From: Pseudoramibacter sp.
GTDB taxonomy: Bacteria; Bacillota; Clostridia; Eubacteriales; Eubacteriaceae
Assembly: GCF_022484225.1 (NCBI RefSeq)
Contig: NZ_JAKVLT010000001.1
Coordinates: 1,364,001-1,428,000 of the forward strand
Direction of reading: 5' to 3'
Length of the DNA: 64,000 nucleotides
Below, one piece after another: positions 9,356 through 17,061 of this stretch. The number at the start of each line of letters is the position of its first letter. The stretch's first letter is position 1. Made by a program: the position numbers and the translations under genes. Under the pieces are notes generated by a model that ran no database searches, was not told the DNA's origin, and saw only the letters and a list, made by a program, of their open reading frames with translations.

Positions 9356-9880
9356 TTGCCTAATCAGGTTTTAGAATCAAAAAGAATTTTTGATGGGAAA
9401 ATTTTGAGCTTACGTGTGGACAAAGTAAAGCTGCCGGATGGGAAAGAAACGCATCGCGAAATTGTGGAACACAAAAATGGGGCGGCAGTCCTGCCCGTTG
9501 ATCACGGGATGATGATTTTTGTCCAGCAATACCGTGATGCCATAGCAGACAACATTCTTGAAATTCCAGCTGGCCTTGTTGAAACAGGTGAAGATCCAAG
9601 AGAAACGGCAGAAAGGGAACTGCAGGAAGAAATCGGCTTGAGACCGATGAAATTGGAATCCTGCGGATTCGTTTATCCGACACCTGGCTGCTGTGATGAA
9701 AAAACATACGTTTTTATTTCTGACAGATTTGAAACACATCGCTTGCAGGCAGATGACGATGAATTTATTCATGTCGTCAAACTTCCCATTCAAACTGTAA
9801 AGAAGATGTACGATCATTGTGAATTTATTGATGCAAAAACAGTTTGTGCATTGGGCTATTATTTTTCACATCATGCATAA
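9356..9880 (+). CDS. nudF: Nudix hydrolase, ADP-ribose pyrophosphatase type
   Basis: Cytoplasmic Nudix enzyme that probably cleaves ADP-ribose to AMP and ribose 5-phosphate. The Nudix box is intact: G-LVETG-E-DPRETAE-RE-L-QEE-I-G-L near residues 78-100. The upstream beta-strand motif GAAVLPVD and the FVQQYR segment are typical of the NudF/YqkG group. The 174 residues fit. Translation begins at TTG, six bases after AAGGAG, which itself lies within the last codons of nrdR. A strong terminator follows. Confidence 0.85.
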   Translation: MPNQVLESKRIFDGKILSLRVDKVKLPDGKETHREIVEHKNGAAVLPVDHGMMIFVQQYRDAIADNILEIPAGLVETGEDPRETAERELQEEIGLRPMKLESCGFVYPTPGCCDEKTYVFISDRFETHRLQADDDEFIHVVKLPIQTVKKMYDHCEFIDAKTVCALGYYFSHHA

Positions 9881-9892
9881 TAAATGAAATAT

Positions 9893-9934
9893 CAAAGGTG
9901 ATTTTTTGCACATGTGCAGAGAATCACTTTTTTA
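9893..9934 (+). terminator. Intrinsic terminator after the Nudix gene
   Basis: AAAGGTGATT pairs with AATCACTTTTTT, and the loop contains the self-complementary TGCACATGTGCA, making a long stem followed by a T-run. It closes the ftsZ-nrdR-nudF transcript. Confidence 0.8.
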
Positions 9935-9995
9935 GATTTATACCTTTGCAATAGCTGCAATATCAGAAAATATAGGAAGGATTATAGATAATAAG

Positions 9996-11264
9996 ATGGA
10001 TAATGTTAAATTTTCGGGACACGATACAGTAGAACTGGCAAAAAAATACGGAACGCCGCTTTATGTCATGAGTGAAGACATCATGCGGAACAGAATTGAA
10101 TCAGTCAAGAAGGCTTTTGAAGAAGCGTCCTGCGATTACGAAATCAATTTTGCAGGCAAGGCGTTTACCAATATCGCGATGTGTAAAATTGTCGCGTCTG
10201 AAGGCATCGCACTGGATGCTGTCTCCGTAGGCGAAATGCTGACTGCGATGGCGGCAGGGTTCCCCATGGAACGGGTCTGCTATCACGGCAATAACAAGAA
10301 AACCAGCGAACTTAAGTTTGCCGTGGAAAACGGAGTGGGTTTAATCGTCGTCGACAGTGAAGACGAATTGAAAAGACTGACGAAGGTTACAGAAGAACTG
10401 AATCAGGATGTTAAGATCATGTTCAGAATTTCTCCAGGGGTTGAAGCCCATACCCACGAATTGATTCAAACGGGCATTCAGGACACGAAGTTTGGACTGC
10501 CCTATGAACTTTCAAAAGATATTGTCGTGCGCGCCGATAAACTGCCGCATATTTCAGTGGTTGGCCTTCACTGCCATATCGGCTCTCAGATTGTGGATGA
10601 AGTGCCGTTTATTGCAGCCGCCGATAAAATGATTAACTTGTATCAGGCGATCAGAAACGAAGGCGTCGATCTGCGTGCCATTAATTTGGGCGGCGGATTT
10701 GGGATCCCGTATTTACAGGGAGATGAATATTTTGACACGCTGAAATATATTCCCAAGCTGGTACAGCATGTCAAAACGATGTGTGCGGAAAAACAAGTGC
10801 CAATGCCGAAATTGATCGTTGAACCCGGCCGCTTCCTGGTCTGCGAAGCCGGTGTGACCTTGTACACCGTCGGCACCGTTAAAACGATTCCCGGTGTGCG
10901 CAAATACATCAGCGTCGACGGTGGCATGAACGACAACCCGCGCCCGGCTCTTTACGGCGCAGAATATGAAGCAGTGATCTGCAACGGCAAAGAAACCGAA
11001 GACATGGAAGAAGTCCGCGTCAGCGGCCGTGCCTGCGAAACAGACACTTTAATTGACAAGGCGGTATTAAATCACCCTGAAGTGGGAGATGTCCTGATGG
11101 TCAGAAATACAGGGGCCTACAATTATTCTATGGCAAGCCGCTACAACCGTTTCCCGATTCCAGCCGTGGTGCTGCTGTCAGGCGACCGTTCGGGCATCAT
11201 GGTTGAAAGGGAAAGCTATCAGGAACTTTTGAGCCATGACCGCGTTCCAGAATGGTTAAAATAA
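9996..11264 (+). CDS. lysA: Diaminopimelate decarboxylase
   Basis: PLP-dependent fold-III decarboxylase converting meso-diaminopimelate to L-lysine. The PLP lysine is in NFAGKAF near residue 54. HCHIGSQ, NLGGGFGIPY, EPGRFLV, the CETDTLID active-site motif and NTGAYNYSMASRYN near the C-terminus are the expected family blocks. The 422 residues are normal. The best Shine-Dalgarno (AGGAAGG at 9974-9980) is about 15 bases from the ATG, an unusually long spacing; no better in-frame start is visible. The gap from nudF holds a terminator but no lysine riboswitch. Confidence 0.93.
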   Translation: MDNVKFSGHDTVELAKKYGTPLYVMSEDIMRNRIESVKKAFEEASCDYEINFAGKAFTNIAMCKIVASEGIALDAVSVGEMLTAMAAGFPMERVCYHGNNKKTSELKFAVENGVGLIVVDSEDELKRLTKVTEELNQDVKIMFRISPGVEAHTHELIQTGIQDTKFGLPYELSKDIVVRADKLPHISVVGLHCHIGSQIVDEVPFIAAADKMINLYQAIRNEGVDLRAINLGGGFGIPYLQGDEYFDTLKYIPKLVQHVKTMCAEKQVPMPKLIVEPGRFLVCEAGVTLYTVGTVKTIPGVRKYISVDGGMNDNPRPALYGAEYEAVICNGKETEDMEEVRVSGRACETDTLIDKAVLNHPEVGDVLMVRNTGAYNYSMASRYNRFPIPAVVLLSGDRSGIMVERESYQELLSHDRVPEWLK

Positions 11265-11280
11265 TCGGGAATAGGCCGCG

Positions 11281-11910
11281 ATGATCTTTTCATCATATTC
11301 TTTCTTATCTCTTCTGTTAAGTCTGCCGGGAATTCTCATTGCCATTACCTTTCATGAAGCGGCACACGGATATGCGGCAGAAGCGATGGGAGATGATACG
11401 CCAAAACTAAGCGGCAGACTGTCCTTAAATCCGTTTAAGCACATTGACTGGATCGGCTTTCTGGCCATGATTTTTCTTCATTTTGGCTGGGCAAAGCCGG
11501 TCCCGATTAATCCTAATAATTTTTCGGATCGTAAAAAAGGCATGGTTAAAGTGGCACTGTCAGGGTGCCTCACCAATCTGCTGCTGGGATTTATCGGATA
11601 TGCCGTTTATGTGGCCTGCCTGTCATTGAACAATGTGATTCTATCTACGATATTAGAGGACATCTATATCTACAACGTGGTTTTCGCCGTTTTTAATCTG
11701 ATTCCGATTCCGCCTTTAGATGGGTCCCATGTGCTTTATGAAGTGCTGCCTTATCGGGGAAAGATGAGGATGGATTCGCTTTCACGGTACGGTTTTATCA
11801 TTCTTTTGATTTTAATGGCTACGGGTGTTTTCAGCTGGATTATCACACCGATTTCAAACGGCATCGTTTGGGTGTATCGGCTCATATTGTCTCCTTTTTT
11901 TAAATTTTAG
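11281..11910 (+). CDS. Site-2 protease family M50 membrane metalloprotease
   Basis: Polytopic membrane zinc protease of the compact YwhC/Rip-like M50B group. The zinc motif HEAAH is in the first membrane segment (near residue 25), and the second site is NLIPIPPLDGSHV (the NPxxDG-like motif). About five hydrophobic segments span 209 residues. Its substrate is unknown. It lies 16 bp after lysA and 8 bp before scpA. In many Firmicutes an M50 gene of this type precedes scpAB, so the context supports the assignment. Confidence 0.88.
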   Translation: MIFSSYSFLSLLLSLPGILIAITFHEAAHGYAAEAMGDDTPKLSGRLSLNPFKHIDWIGFLAMIFLHFGWAKPVPINPNNFSDRKKGMVKVALSGCLTNLLLGFIGYAVYVACLSLNNVILSTILEDIYIYNVVFAVFNLIPIPPLDGSHVLYEVLPYRGKMRMDSLSRYGFIILLILMATGVFSWIITPISNGIVWVYRLILSPFFKF

Positions 11911-11918
11911 AAATTGGG

Positions 11919-12683
11919 ATGCGAGTTATGGCAATGCAGAAAATACAATATGATATCGGGGATTTTGAAGGCCCTCTGGATTTATTGCTGACGCTGATCC
12001 AAACACATCAGGTGGATATTTACGAGGTTTCGATTTCTGATATCATCGACCAGTATCTCGCAACGATCGATAAATGGAAACAGGATCGGATGGAAGTTTC
12101 AAGCGAGTTCATTGTGATGGCGTCGCGGTTGATTAAAATAAAATCCGCCAGACTGCTGCCGGCTGATCAGGAAGAAAAGGGAGAACGAACAGAAGATGAG
12201 TCCCTTTTGCTTAAACAGCTGGACGTGTACCGTCAGGTGAAGGCTGCCAGCCGGTTTATTGAAAAATCATATCATCAGAACAGCGGATCTTTTTACAGAG
12301 ATCCGCTTTATTTGCCTGAGTTGGCCCGTGTCGGAAAAAGTGCGGAATTAAAACTGGACCGCACAAAAATAAGCCGGACTTATTCAGCTTTGATGCACCG
12401 TTACCAGGCGGCGCATACCTACAGGCCAATTCCGAAATTCCCCCATGATCCTTATACAGTTAAAAATCAAGAAGCTGTTATCTCGCATTATGTGAGCCAA
12501 TTTCATGAAATTCCCTTTCAAAGTGTCATCAAAAAAAGGGAGAAAAACGAGATTACAACTTCTTTTTTTGCCGTGCTGGAATTGTATAAAAATAATACAC
12601 TGGATATTTTGCAAGATCGAAATTTTAGTGAAATGACGCTGATCGAAAGAAAAGAGGATGACGTCAAACAAGATGAAGATTGA
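11919..12683 (+). CDS. scpA: Segregation and condensation protein A
   Basis: Kleisin subunit of the SMC-ScpAB complex, which organises and separates chromosomes. The N-terminal SMC-head-binding part has the conserved DFEGPLDLLLTLI near residue 16. A middle acidic region follows, then the C-terminal winged helix. The 254 residues fit. Three in-frame ATGs at 11919, 11928 and 11934 are possible starts and none has a clear Shine-Dalgarno sequence; the last would give the most typical N-terminus. The 3' end overlaps scpB. Confidence 0.93.
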   Translation: MRVMAMQKIQYDIGDFEGPLDLLLTLIQTHQVDIYEVSISDIIDQYLATIDKWKQDRMEVSSEFIVMASRLIKIKSARLLPADQEEKGERTEDESLLLKQLDVYRQVKAASRFIEKSYHQNSGSFYRDPLYLPELARVGKSAELKLDRTKISRTYSALMHRYQAAHTYRPIPKFPHDPYTVKNQEAVISHYVSQFHEIPFQSVIKKREKNEITTSFFAVLELYKNNTLDILQDRNFSEMTLIERKEDDVKQDED

Positions 12684-13206
12684 ACCTGAAATTTTAGGAT
12701 GGCTGGAGGCCCTGCTTTTTGCATCGGGAGAAGGCTTGACGGCAAAGGAGATGGCGAATGCCGTCGGACTGTCGGTAAAAGAAACGGAAGATTATCTTCG
12801 ATGCCTTTCGGATTCTTATGAACAGCCTGACCGGGGTCTGCGTCTGGTCTGCACAGAAGGGATCTGGCAGCTTTCGACGAAGCCTGCATTGTTTCCGATC
12901 TTAAGCAGATGGAAGCAGACAGACAAGAACCACGGCCTTTCCCATGCCGCCTTTGAAACATTGGCCATTGTCGCTTACAGACAGCCGGTGACCCGTGTGG
13001 ATATTGAAGCGATTCGCGGGGTTTCTTCATCAAGTTCAATTCATGTGCTGCTTGATCGGGAATTGATTCAGGAAGCGGGAAGAAAGGACGCGCCGGGCCG
13101 TCCCTTTTATTACAAAACAACGCCGCAGTTTTTAAAAGCGCTGGACATGCAGGACATATCAGAACTGCCGGATATGGCATCGTTTGAACAGGATCAGGAA
13201 TCATAA
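12658..13206 (+). CDS. scpB: Segregation and condensation protein B
   Basis: Winged-helix partner of ScpA in the SMC complex. The 182-residue product has two winged-helix domains; LEALLFASGEGLT opens the first, and IVAYRQPVTRVDIEAIRGV is the family signature in the second. The ATG at 12658 gives a 26 bp overlap with scpA. The ATG at 12673 is an alternative and would reduce the overlap to 11 bp. Translation coupled with scpA is likely either way. Confidence 0.93.
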   Translation: MTSNKMKIEPEILGWLEALLFASGEGLTAKEMANAVGLSVKETEDYLRCLSDSYEQPDRGLRLVCTEGIWQLSTKPALFPILSRWKQTDKNHGLSHAAFETLAIVAYRQPVTRVDIEAIRGVSSSSSIHVLLDRELIQEAGRKDAPGRPFYYKTTPQFLKALDMQDISELPDMASFEQDQES

Positions 13207-13217
13207 GGAGTAGCACT

Positions 13218-13934
13218 ATGCGGTTGCAGAAATATTTAGCCCATTGCGGCGTCGCATCGAGAAGAAAATCGGAAAGCATTATTGCGGAAGGCAGGGTTCA
13301 AGTCAATGGACAAGTGGTGCTTTTTCCGGGAACGCAAGTCAACGAGGGAGATCAGGTCCTGGTGGACCACAAGAAGATCGCGCCGGAAGAGGACGTGTAT
13401 ATCTTATTAAATAAGCCAAAGGGTGTGGTGTCGACTTCCTCTGACAAGCACGCCAGTCAGACGTTAATGGATTTGATTCATACCGATAAAAGGCTGTACT
13501 CCGTCGGCAGGCTCGATAAAGAAACCACAGGCCTGCTCATTTTGACCAATGACGGTGACCTGACATTCAAGCTTACCCATCCAAGCCGTCATGTCACCAA
13601 AACGTACCGCTGTACGGTTCAGGGAAAGGTGTCAAAGGCGGCGCTTCAGCAGCTGCGTTCAGGTCCGGTGATTTCACTGGATGACGGAACAGCGTACAAG
13701 ACACAGCGCGCCAGGGCAGAAGTAATCAAAGAAAACCGAGGGTCTACCGTACTTGAAATCAGGATTTCAGAGGGTAAAAAACGGCAGGTCAGAAAAATGT
13801 GCGCGGCTGTCGGCCATCCGGTGATTCACCTTGAGAGAACGGCCATCGGCAGTCTTACAGATCCCAATTTGGCACCGGGGAAATGGCGCTATTTAACCAA
13901 AGAAGAAATTATACAGTTAAAGGCGGAACATTAA
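13218..13934 (+). CDS. rluB: Large-subunit rRNA pseudouridine synthase RluB type
   Basis: RsuA-family enzyme that isomerises a uridine in 23S rRNA. An N-terminal S4 RNA-binding domain (MRLQKYLAHCGVASRRKSE) precedes the catalytic domain. GRLDKETTGLLILTNDG holds the catalytic aspartate, followed by KTYRCTVQG and EGKKRQVRKM. The 238 residues match. AAGGAG precedes the ATG. Its place behind scpAB is conserved across Firmicutes. Exact target position cannot be read from the sequence. Confidence 0.92.
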   Translation: MRLQKYLAHCGVASRRKSESIIAEGRVQVNGQVVLFPGTQVNEGDQVLVDHKKIAPEEDVYILLNKPKGVVSTSSDKHASQTLMDLIHTDKRLYSVGRLDKETTGLLILTNDGDLTFKLTHPSRHVTKTYRCTVQGKVSKAALQQLRSGPVISLDDGTAYKTQRARAEVIKENRGSTVLEIRISEGKKRQVRKMCAAVGHPVIHLERTAIGSLTDPNLAPGKWRYLTKEEIIQLKAEH

Positions 13935-14513
13935 TTGATTGAAACATTTAGGCGTCAGACACTGTTTGCACAGGCTTGTGTCAAAGATATTTTAAAGCCT
14001 GGCGACAGCGCCGTAGACGGAACAGTTGGAACAGGAGAGGATACGGTATTTCTGGCCCAGTGCGTGGGGCCAAAGGGAAAAGTGTACGGCTTTGACATCC
14101 AGAAAGCAGCACTTGAAGAGGCACAGGAAAACATTCGGAAAAATGCAGTTGAAACACCCATTCAGCTGATTTGTGACGGACATCAGCACATGGGCAATTA
14201 TCCGAAACTTTCAGAAGATTCTGATATTGGTGCGGTGATGTTCAATTTGGGCTATTGGCCTGACGGCGATCAGTCTGTGACGACACAGGCGGATACGACA
14301 CTGGCCGCGCTTAAGCAAAGCGTCCGGTTAATCAGACCGGGAGGCATTGTAAGCGTCATTGCCTATTCCCATTCTGCAGGACAAGATGAAAAAGAGCAGA
14401 TCGATCAATGGGTGGGCCATTTGGATCATCACTATGACACATACTGTTTTGAAGTGAAAAATCACAATCATGCGCCGACGGTGTATTTGATATTAAAGAA
14501 GGAAAGGCCTTGA
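13935..14513 (+). CDS. Class I SAM-dependent methyltransferase, YtqB/rRNA methylase type
   Basis: A 192-residue Rossmann methyltransferase of the PF06962 group. The SAM loop is DGTVGTGEDTVFLAQ near residue 29, with DIQKAALE as the acidic strand and VMFNLGYWPDGDQ resembling the NLGYLPG catalytic motif of YtqB. Translation appears to start at TTG immediately after the rluB stop, which is atypical. In Bacillus, related proteins methylate tRNA or are annotated as rRNA methylases; the substrate here is uncertain. Confidence 0.85.
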   Translation: MIETFRRQTLFAQACVKDILKPGDSAVDGTVGTGEDTVFLAQCVGPKGKVYGFDIQKAALEEAQENIRKNAVETPIQLICDGHQHMGNYPKLSEDSDIGAVMFNLGYWPDGDQSVTTQADTTLAALKQSVRLIRPGGIVSVIAYSHSAGQDEKEQIDQWVGHLDHHYDTYCFEVKNHNHAPTVYLILKKERP

Positions 14514-14514
14514 A

Positions 14515-15738
14515 ATGGATCAACGAGTGATTGTAATTGGAGGCGGACCGGCCGGAATGACAGCGGCTTATGCCGCCGCTTCCTGCGGTGCGTCAGCAGT
14601 GCTTTTTGAAAAAAACGAAAAACTCGGGAAAAAACTGTTTATTACCGGGAAGGGGCGGTGCAATCTGACCAATGACTGCGACCGGGACACTTTTCTTCAG
14701 AATGTGGTTCATCATGCGCCGTTTATGTATTCTTCCATCGCCCGTTTTGATCATAAAGACCTCATGGCGTTTATTTCAGAACATGGCTGCAAGCTCAAGG
14801 TTGAAAGAGGACATCGGGTGTTTCCGGTGTCAGACAAATCCAGCGATGTGATTAAGGCTTTTGAACGCGCTCTCGATCAATGCGGCGTTGAAGTGCATCT
14901 CAATACACCGGTTCAATCGATTGTGGTTGAAAACCAAAAGGCAGTTGGCGTAAAATTAGAAAATCAGCGCGTCATTCGAGGTGATAAAATCATCGTGGCG
15001 ACAGGCGGACTCAGCTACCGCAGTACGGGATCAGACGGCTGGGGATTAAAAATCGCGGGTCAGCTTGGCCACAACATTGTGCCGTGCCGGCCTTCGCTGG
15101 TCGGGTTGAAAACAAAGGAAAAATGGCCGCAGAAAGTCCAGGGCATCGCACTGAAAAATGTTGAGGTGACCTTGGCCCGCCGCAAGAAAAAAATCCGAAC
15201 GGAAAGAGGCGAAATGCTGCTGACCCATTTTGGCGTATCCGGTCCTTTGATCTTAACGGATTCGGCCTATATGGACAGACCTGCTGAAGAATACAGGCTG
15301 ATTCTTGACTTTAAACCGGCCTTAAGCGAACAACAGCTGGATCAGCGCATTCAGAGAGAAATCAGAGCCAACGAGAACAAGCAGATCGTGCATGCCCTTG
15401 CGTCTTTGCTGCCGAAAAAACTGATTCCGGTCTTGCTGGATCTTGCCGGGGTGGATAAAATAAAGAAAGCGAATCAGATGACGAAGGCAGAACGTCAGCG
15501 GATCATTGAGGCGCTTAAACACCAGGTTTTGACGGTGACGGATTTTTGTGATATAAATACTGCAATCGTCACCAGCGGCGGGGTGAATGTCAGAGACATC
15601 AATCCCAAGACGATGGCGTCGAAAAAAATCGAACATTTGTATTTTGCAGGCGAAGTTCTCGATGTCGATGCACTGACAGGAGGATTCAATATTCAAATTG
15701 CAGCAACGACGGGTTTTGCTGCAGGGATGAGGAGTTAA
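14515..15738 (+). CDS. NAD(P)/FAD-dependent oxidoreductase, BaiN/HI0933 family
   Basis: Flavoprotein of 407 residues with an N-terminal FAD dinucleotide loop (VIGGGPAGMTAAYAAA, residues 7-22). The HI0933 signature GKGRCNLTND follows, then VATGGLSYRSTGSDG and the C-terminal FAGEVLDVDALTGGFN. The family includes YhiN and BaiN; BaiN reduces bile acid intermediates in some Clostridia, but most members are housekeeping proteins of unknown substrate. Its place between a methylase and cmk is common in Clostridia and argues for a general role rather than bile acid conversion. Confidence 0.88.
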   Translation: MDQRVIVIGGGPAGMTAAYAAASCGASAVLFEKNEKLGKKLFITGKGRCNLTNDCDRDTFLQNVVHHAPFMYSSIARFDHKDLMAFISEHGCKLKVERGHRVFPVSDKSSDVIKAFERALDQCGVEVHLNTPVQSIVVENQKAVGVKLENQRVIRGDKIIVATGGLSYRSTGSDGWGLKIAGQLGHNIVPCRPSLVGLKTKEKWPQKVQGIALKNVEVTLARRKKKIRTERGEMLLTHFGVSGPLILTDSAYMDRPAEEYRLILDFKPALSEQQLDQRIQREIRANENKQIVHALASLLPKKLIPVLLDLAGVDKIKKANQMTKAERQRIIEALKHQVLTVTDFCDINTAIVTSGGVNVRDINPKTMASKKIEHLYFAGEVLDVDALTGGFNIQIAATTGFAAGMRS

Positions 15739-15739
15739 T

Positions 15740-16408
15740 ATGCAGATTGCGATGGATGGTCCTGCGGGCGCAGGAAAAAGCACAATAGCAAAATGTGTGG
15801 CGAAAAAATTAAAAATCACATATCTCGATACAGGTGCAATGTACCGTGCGATAACAAAAGGAGTTATCGACCGCGGCATCTGTTTTGACGATCAAGATGC
15901 GATTGCGGAATACGCGCATCAAGCCGTTATTGCTTTTAAGGGCGATCAGATTTTTTTGGATGGTCAAGATGTGACCCGGGCTATTCGGACACCGGAAGTC
16001 AGTGCCCACACCAGTGATGTGGCATCTGTTCCAGAAGTTCGAAAAGTGTTGGTGCAGGCCCAGCAGCAGATCGCAGAGGGAACGGATGTCATTATGGACG
16101 GCAGAGATATTGGCTCCAGAGTCCTGCCCAATGCCGATTATAAATTTTATTTGGATGCGGCGGTTTCAGAACGCGCCAAACGCCGGTACGATGAACTGAA
16201 GGCGAAAAAAGCGCTTGACGGCAAAACCCTTGCCGACATTGAAGCTGATATTGAAAAACGGGATTATCTTGACAGTCACCGGGAAGTCGATCCCCTGGTC
16301 TGCTGTGAAGACGCGCACCGCATCGATACCACGGCGATGACCATTGATCAGGTCTGCGATTGTTTGATCGAAATCATCAAAAAGCCGAAAGATGAGGAAG
16401 CGTTATGA
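15740..16408 (+). CDS. cmk: Cytidylate kinase
   Basis: P-loop kinase phosphorylating CMP and dCMP. It starts with IAMDGPAGAGKSTIAK (residues 3-18), followed by YLDTGAMYRA. The CMP-binding regions and the lid (GRDIGSRVLPNA, RAKRRYDEL) are intact. The 222 residues are normal. ATGAGGAGTT supplies the ribosome site, and the next gene overlaps by 4 bp. The cmk-plsC-ispH-rpsA order seen here is a recurrent clostridial cluster. Confidence 0.96.
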   Translation: MQIAMDGPAGAGKSTIAKCVAKKLKITYLDTGAMYRAITKGVIDRGICFDDQDAIAEYAHQAVIAFKGDQIFLDGQDVTRAIRTPEVSAHTSDVASVPEVRKVLVQAQQQIAEGTDVIMDGRDIGSRVLPNADYKFYLDAAVSERAKRRYDELKAKKALDGKTLADIEADIEKRDYLDSHREVDPLVCCEDAHRIDTTAMTIDQVCDCLIEIIKKPKDEEAL

Positions 16409-16986
16409 TTTACAGAATTGCACATGTTTTATTCAATATTGTCAATTTCTTCTGGCTTAACATCACAGTTGAAGGCGAAGAAAACGTGCCGGATACGGGA
16501 CGGGCGGTGATCTGCGCCAATCACATGTACTGGTATGATCCCCTGTTAATCGATACTGTGATTAAAAGACCGATCAGACCTGTGAATTTTATGGCCAAGG
16601 CAGAAATTTTTAAAAATAAATTTGTCAATTGGATATTAAAAGAAGTGCATGTTTTTCCGGTAGAACGGCATAAGGTTTCCATGACGACGCTGCGCACAGC
16701 CATGGGGATTTTAAATAACGATGAGCTGCTGGGCATTTTCCCGGAAGGCACCCGGGTCAAACCGGGACAAAAAGTCAAACCGGCCGACGGATTTCTCTTT
16801 TTTGCCTTAAAAACCAAATCTCCGATTGTACCAGTGCATATCGATGGCAGCTATAAATTCAGAGGGAAGATTCGTGTCACTTTCGGCAAACCCATCGAAC
16901 TTAAGGAATATTACGGCAAACGTCTGACGGCTCAGCAAAATGAAAAAATCGGTCAGGAAATATTAGACCAGATTTATCAGCTTTAG
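16405..16986 (+). CDS. plsC: 1-acyl-sn-glycerol-3-phosphate acyltransferase
   Basis: Membrane-associated acyltransferase making phosphatidate from lysophosphatidate. The acyltransferase block I is usually HxxxxD; here it reads NHMYWYDP. Block III is FPEGTRVKPG, and the PIVPVHIDGSY block follows. The 193 residues fit compact Firmicute PlsC. It starts inside cmk (ATGA). An N-terminal hydrophobic stretch gives membrane attachment. Confidence 0.9.
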   Translation: MIYRIAHVLFNIVNFFWLNITVEGEENVPDTGRAVICANHMYWYDPLLIDTVIKRPIRPVNFMAKAEIFKNKFVNWILKEVHVFPVERHKVSMTTLRTAMGILNNDELLGIFPEGTRVKPGQKVKPADGFLFFALKTKSPIVPVHIDGSYKFRGKIRVTFGKPIELKEYYGKRLTAQQNEKIGQEILDQIYQL

Positions 16987-17061
16987 ATTAAAAAAATTGT
17001 AAAAAGTAAAAAAAAAGATAGACAATGAGCATTTTTTCAAATAAAATAATGGAGATAGTAT

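Noticed and set aside
9881..9995. Lysine riboswitch ahead of lysA
   Set aside because: Only about 60 bp remain after the nudF terminator, too short for the aptamer.
12518..13279. A 253-codon minus-strand frame over scpA, scpB and rluB
   Set aside because: Covers three well-supported genes and has low-complexity Pro/Leu/Ser content.
14515..15738. BaiN-type flavoprotein plus bile salt hydrolase as a bile acid conversion pathway
   Set aside because: The genes are 27 kb apart, no other bai genes are present, and the flavoprotein sits in a housekeeping cluster common in Clostridia.
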